From positions 9,151,832 through 9,215,831 of the forward strand of contig JAJLRJ010000013.1 in assembly GCA_024195265.1 (NCBI GenBank): DNA of 64,000 bases, written 5' to 3'. Below, piece by piece: positions 36,901 to 42,900 of the stretch (within the stretch, counting starts at the first letter, position 1; each line of letters opens with the position of its first letter). The position numbers and the translations under genes were made by a program. The notes under the pieces were generated by a model. The model searched no databases. It worked only from the letters and a program-made list of their open reading frames with translations, and was not told the DNA's origin. The DNA is from Dendrophyllia cribrosa (Eukaryota > Cnidaria > Anthozoa > Scleractinia > Dendrophylliidae).

Positions 36901-39900
36901 CCACCTGCCACTAATTGCGGCCTTTTCTTTGCATTAAAGGTATCGTGTCAGACGCAACGGGTCAATATTACGTACCAGTACCCAGCTGGTCAGGAACATT
37001 CAAAGCTGCTGGAACCTCAATTTACCATTACATGAACAGCTACAATGACGCTGAGTACATTACCATTAGAGGTCCAACGAACGAGGCTCTCCAAGCCAAG
37101 GTGATTAAAAAAGAGTTTAGCGCTACTTTTTTTTACTGAAACTTGAAAATTCCTATATAACTAATTGGTGATTTACATCAGCGTGGTCACAAATTCCGGA
37201 AGATTATAGTTACGTACGAAGGACGTGAACCCTGATCTTTCAGTAATGCCTAGAGTAAAAGCACTCCTCTTCTTCTCTCAGGGAAAGTCAAGTGAGAAAA
37301 TCTAGATGCGCGTGTCAGAAGCCTCTTTGTTTTCTTCCCGTGTGTTTTTTTTTTCGCCTGATAATCCGTATGAGAAAGGATGAACTTTCCGTAATCTAAG
37401 GGGCGCTTATCATTTGTCAGAACTGGTAGGCTGGACCACTCAATTCTTCAAAAGGCGCATCATGTGACCAGTGCACTAAATGAGCGGTCGGCCAGTTATG
37501 ACAAATGGTAAGCTCTCCAGGTAACAAATCTTAAGCTAACTCGTAATATGATTTTATGTATTTATTTTGTTATCTCCTTAGTACGTTTATTCTGGATACC
37601 ACGCCAATCCTGGTATCGAGTACAGTTACTATGTCCCTGGAATAGGAAGGAGTACACAATTTATTTGGAAGCACAAGAAAGAAGGAAGCTGTAGTGCTTC
37701 GTGTGCTGGAGGTATGAACTGAATCAGCAGACATGAATTAATTGTTAACCCATTCATTAAAAAATATCCTTTTACAAACTGATATTGGCGAATTCACATC
37801 ACCACAGGACAACACTTTTCGATTCCTGCGAAGCAGGCGCAGGGTTATATGATGGCCGCGATTTCAAGGGCACGTACACGACGGGCACGCGTGAGCGTCC
37901 TAAAAGCGACGCGCAGTAGCTTTTGCGTTAGAATCCACATACGGGAAAAGGTAATAATAACGTACCGCATTCACTATACACAGCGCCACAGGAAAATACT
38001 GAACAGTAGCCTTCATTTGAATTGTCACACTTAATTAGCTTAAGGATTTTATCCACAGACTCAGAAATTAAAACTACCTTGTGCAGCTTATAAACAGCAT
38101 TTCAGAAAAGTAATTCTCGGATGTTTAATGTTCATTAACATTAGGATTTTAACAATGAACAAGTTAAATCTACCTTGTACAACACACTGAGAAAAGCACC
38201 ACAGGAAAGTAATGTGTTTTCATTTGAATGGTCACACTTCAGGATTTCAACAACAGACTCAAAAGTTAGAACCACCTCGTACAGAATGATAAACAGCACC
38301 ATAGTAAAGTACCACTCAATAGCTTATTTCGGGTTTAAACCATCACTGCCTAAAAGTTAAATGAATGATTAATTTCTTTACAGGTGTTCAGCTAATCAAG
38401 GTCAGGTGTCACCGTCACGATGATGATAGTGAAGTCACCTCCGTTTATTGTAACGACAGCACTAAGCCAGCGGAATCTGTACCGTGTAACGTGCATCCTT
38501 GCCCCAAACAGTAAGTAGAGGCTATTATTATTATAACAGTGAAGGATCTAGGAAGCCCCTCCCCCTATTTTGAAATAAAATAACGTCAGAAGGGCCGACA
38601 ATTGTTCTCAGTCTTCTAACATTTTCAATTGCCCCCTTATTTACTCTCTCTTCCCTAATTCACTCCTCCCTTATTCTCACCCCTTATTTATTCCCCCTTT
38701 ATTAACTACCCCCGTTATTACCTCCCCCACTTATTCACTCCCTCCCTTATCCACTTCCCTCTGCCTTTATTCATTCCCCCTTATCCGTTCCCGCTTTATT
38801 CACTCCCCCCGTTATCCACTCACCCCTTTTTCACTCCCTCCCTTTTCCACTCCCCTCTACCTTTATTCATTTCCCCCTTATTAGTTCCCGCTTTATTCAC
38901 TCCCGCAGTTATCCACTCACCCCTTATTCACTCCCTCCCTTATTCACTCCCCTCTTCCCTTATTCACTCCCCTCTTATTCATTCCCCCTTATTCACTCCC
39001 CCTTATTCATTCTCCCTTCATTCATTCCCCCTTATTCATTTACTCCCACCTTATTCGTCCCCCCCCCCCCCCCCCCCCCCACCCCCGCGTTACGATTGAG
39101 TATCTATCCTCCACTTCACTATACACGCGTATACAGGGGCGTAGCCAGGACTTTTTCAGAGGTACGCACACTCAATTTTCAAACACTTCCCCTACCTCCT
39201 CCCCACACCCTCAAGTCCCAAATCTTTTTTTTTTTCGACTTTTTCAGGTACAGGTAGCTACGCCCCTAGTATAATCTACGTGATGCTCAGGTGTAACGCA
39301 TACAAAACTGTTGCTTTAAAAAACTATAGTTATTTACGTTTTGAAGTTGAAAAATACATTAATTAAAACGTTTTAATTAGATAAGACAAAGAAATTATTT
39401 CGAGAAGAACATTTATCATAGATCAATGCCTTTTGGGGAGATGTTACATCAGTTGATAATAATTCAAGAAAAATACCAGCCAGAGAAATGTGAAATAAAG
39501 AGCAACAAAGTAAAGTACTGCTAAAAAGAGCTTTCATTTGAGTGGCCACAGTACTGAATGTAGGATTTCATGCAGAGACTAAAAAGATATAAACACATTT
39601 CAAGGTTAGATTCTGAGCTTCGCCCTTTATTCTTAGATTTCAGCTTGGTGTCTGGAGCCCGTGTTCAAAGCTCTGTGGAAGTGGTCAGCAGCATCGCAAC
39701 TTGACATGCGTGCAAGTAGTTTCTAAGGATGTGACGAATATTCTTCCCGTCTCAGAATGCGCGCATCTGCCAACACCTGCCACGACACAGGAATGCAGTA
39801 AAATTGATTGCTTTCCCGAATGGATTGCTGGACACTGGAGTCAGGTAAGTCTTGTGGGAGGGGAGGGAGGGGAGGGAGGGAGGGGAGGGAGGGGAGGGAG

Positions 39901-42900
39901 GGGAGGGAGGGGAGGGAGGGTAGATATGATTGGCGGATCTAGGGGAGGAGCCCGAAGAGTCCGCCACTGCCGCCCCTCCTTATCTTGCGAAAACTTCACA
40001 TTTCACGCACCCCCTCCCTTATCCACTCCCCCTCCCCCTCCCCCCCCCACCCTGCGATGGACTCTGGTTCTGCCACTGGATACTCACCTCAGATATGTAA
40101 GCTATGTAGATATGTGCGATCCCGAAGGATCAAATACACGTACACACACACACACACAAAAAAAAAAAAACATAATAATAACATAACACGTCACTCCTGA
40201 CATGTCCAATTTAGTTTTAACGCGAAAAATAGAGTCTGGGTTTAAGCAGTATCGAAATATAATGCAATTGTTATATATAAATAGAATGATAAGTGTGGAG
40301 AGAAAGAAACTCAGAAAAAAAAATTCTGAGCTCCAGATGGGATTCGAACCCACGATCTTCCATACACTAGTTAGATGCTCTAACCACTGAACTACTGAGA
40401 ACTCAGGTGGTGAGCAATGGTCGATTGTGGGCTAATACACGGATTGGACCACCCAACCACAAGTATGCCAATGAACACACTAATTAACTGCATCGCGCAG
40501 TCACGTCGAATATTCTTAACTGTTATATAGTTGGGGTTTTTCTAAATATAACGTGCGCGTTCGTTGGTTGATTCATGGTCACATGACATCTAACAAACAA
40601 ACTGTTTTCCGCCAAAAACGTCCATGAGCGGGCAACATTTTTGACGTCAAAGGGCCGGGGGGGGGGGGGGGGGGGGGCGGTACTCAACAAAATTTTGTAC
40701 GGGAATGCTCCGCCCCGAGGTCCAAACCCTTACCCTTTCATATACCGTTTTTGACAGAAAAGGTACCCCTTTCGTATACCTTTCATTGAAAATGGTACCC
40801 CTTTAATATACCTTTCATTGAAAATGGTACCCCTTTCATATAGCCTTTACGTGCGTCTGTTCGATAAATTTTGAAAGGCGCTTTTTATAATACAGTTTTT
40901 ACGTTTTTTTATACTTCAACTCGTGTTTTCGCTACCCTTTCCTATTCTTCATGAAATCCCTACCCTTTCATATACTTCAACTCGTGAAATCCCGACCTTT
41001 TTATATACCTCCAACCTCGAAAAGGTACCCCTTTCGGGCGGAGCATCCCCGTATAGCGCTTTATAGGGAGTATTCCCCCCCCCCCCCCCCCCCCCCCCCC
41101 CCGGGTCAAAGGATAACAGTGCACTGTTGCCCGCTAGCGCACGTGATCAGACCGTGACAAAAGGTGCCATGATTATGATGCGGCTGATGTTTAACTCGAG
41201 TGCTCGTCGTGTTTTCCAAACTGCATGCCTTGTAGCTATAAAACAAATCACTTAATGTCTGATCCAACAGGGAACAGTGGGTTTTGTTCGATGATATTGA
41301 ATACTTGGTACCGAGATCGATCGACCCTGACTAAGATTCGCATGTCATTGAAAAGCACAGTAACCCTGACGCTCAATGAAAACTTTACAAAACTGATATT
41401 ACTACGACCGTTTGCAGTGTTCGGTCCTTTGTGGTGGTGGTAATAAAACTCGTCAAGTTGAGTGTCAAAAGAAGTTTGGAAATGGGACATGGAGGATCAT
41501 GCCAGCTGACCAATGCAGTGCCAGCACTATTCAGAAGCCACATTCCAGCATGCAATGCAACGCAGTGCCCTGTTACAAGTGGAGAGTGGAGTATCCTTGC
41601 CGCAGTTGTGGAGGTAACGACATCGTTTTGTTAACCCATACACTCCTAGAGTCATTGATCGAGACATGATGTAGTGTAGTTCTAACTTTCCAGTCTGTGG
41701 ACTAAAAGCTATGGTGTGACCATTCAAATGAAACCTCTTCAGCAGTACTTTTGCATGGTACCATTTGATCTAACTTTTGAGTCTGTGAACAAAATCCTAT
41801 GGCGTGATCGTTCAAATGAAACCTCTTCGGCAGTACTTTAGCATGGTACCATTTGTTCTAACTTTTGAGTCTGTTGATGAAATCCTATGGTGTAACCATT
41901 CAAATGAAACCTCTTCGGCAGTACTTTTGCATGGTACTATTTGTTTTTCAATATTTTGTAAAATAAAATTTGGAATTTTTTTTTTTTGGTATTTTGATCA
42001 GTGTTTGGCACCCCTAGGAGTTAAAGGGTTAAAGTGGAAGTGTCATGGGATTTTGACCATTTTTGGTCAAAACCATGCTACAATACGTTTACTTATTTAC
42101 AAAATATAACAAGACAACAAAACAAAGAAATCAACCAATTCTTGAAAGAGGAACAAATCATGGTCTGAGTCTAACCCACCCATTTTGGAAACAAAAATGT
42201 GAGAACTTGAAAAGATGGTATGCTAACTTTTTTCAATAATATTTTCAATTTGCAATTTATTCCGACCTAGTCCGTCTATCACTGTATACACCCACGGCAG
42301 AACATTAAGATTATAATCTATCACAAAACTGACAACTGGGCCATATTTTCCTCCGTTAAACATTGCTATGTGCTACAAGGAAAGTCTTTACAAGCTTTAT
42401 GTCTCCCATCTGTCGGAGCTTAACCCGGTTCCTGTTGCATGAAGCGACTAAGTGTATCCACTACCCCCCCCCCCCCCCCCCCCCTGGATGGGATGCTTGT
42501 CCAACAAAAGGTTACCCCCCCCCCCCCCCCCCCTCTAGCATTATGTCGCCGGTATTTATACACCTCAGTGGAAAGAGACAAGGTGGAGCAAAGTTTCTTG
42601 TGTAAGGAAACAACACGACCGCTGAGGCCTGGATCGAACCACTGACCTTGTTGGAAGTCCACTAGACCACCGCGCCTTTTTTTTCTTACAAAGTGTGCTA
42701 TAACAGTTCAATTGTTTATAGTCCGTTCAACCGCAATATGGCGGAAAACACAGTGTGCAAAGTCTGGGCAAAGTACAAAAAAACCTTCTCCTCTCTCTCC
42801 TCCCCTTCCCGTCCCTGCTAGGGACGTTTCTGTTCACCTCATTAGACTTTGCTCCCCGGTTCTCTGATTTTCCTTCCTCCACAAAACAAACAACCCTAAA

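Noticed and set aside
39649..39844. Alternative exon 22 acceptor at the TTTCAG ending 39643
   Set aside because: Using it would put the exon out of phase with exon 21; the TTCTTAG ending 39636 keeps the thrombospondin repeat in frame.
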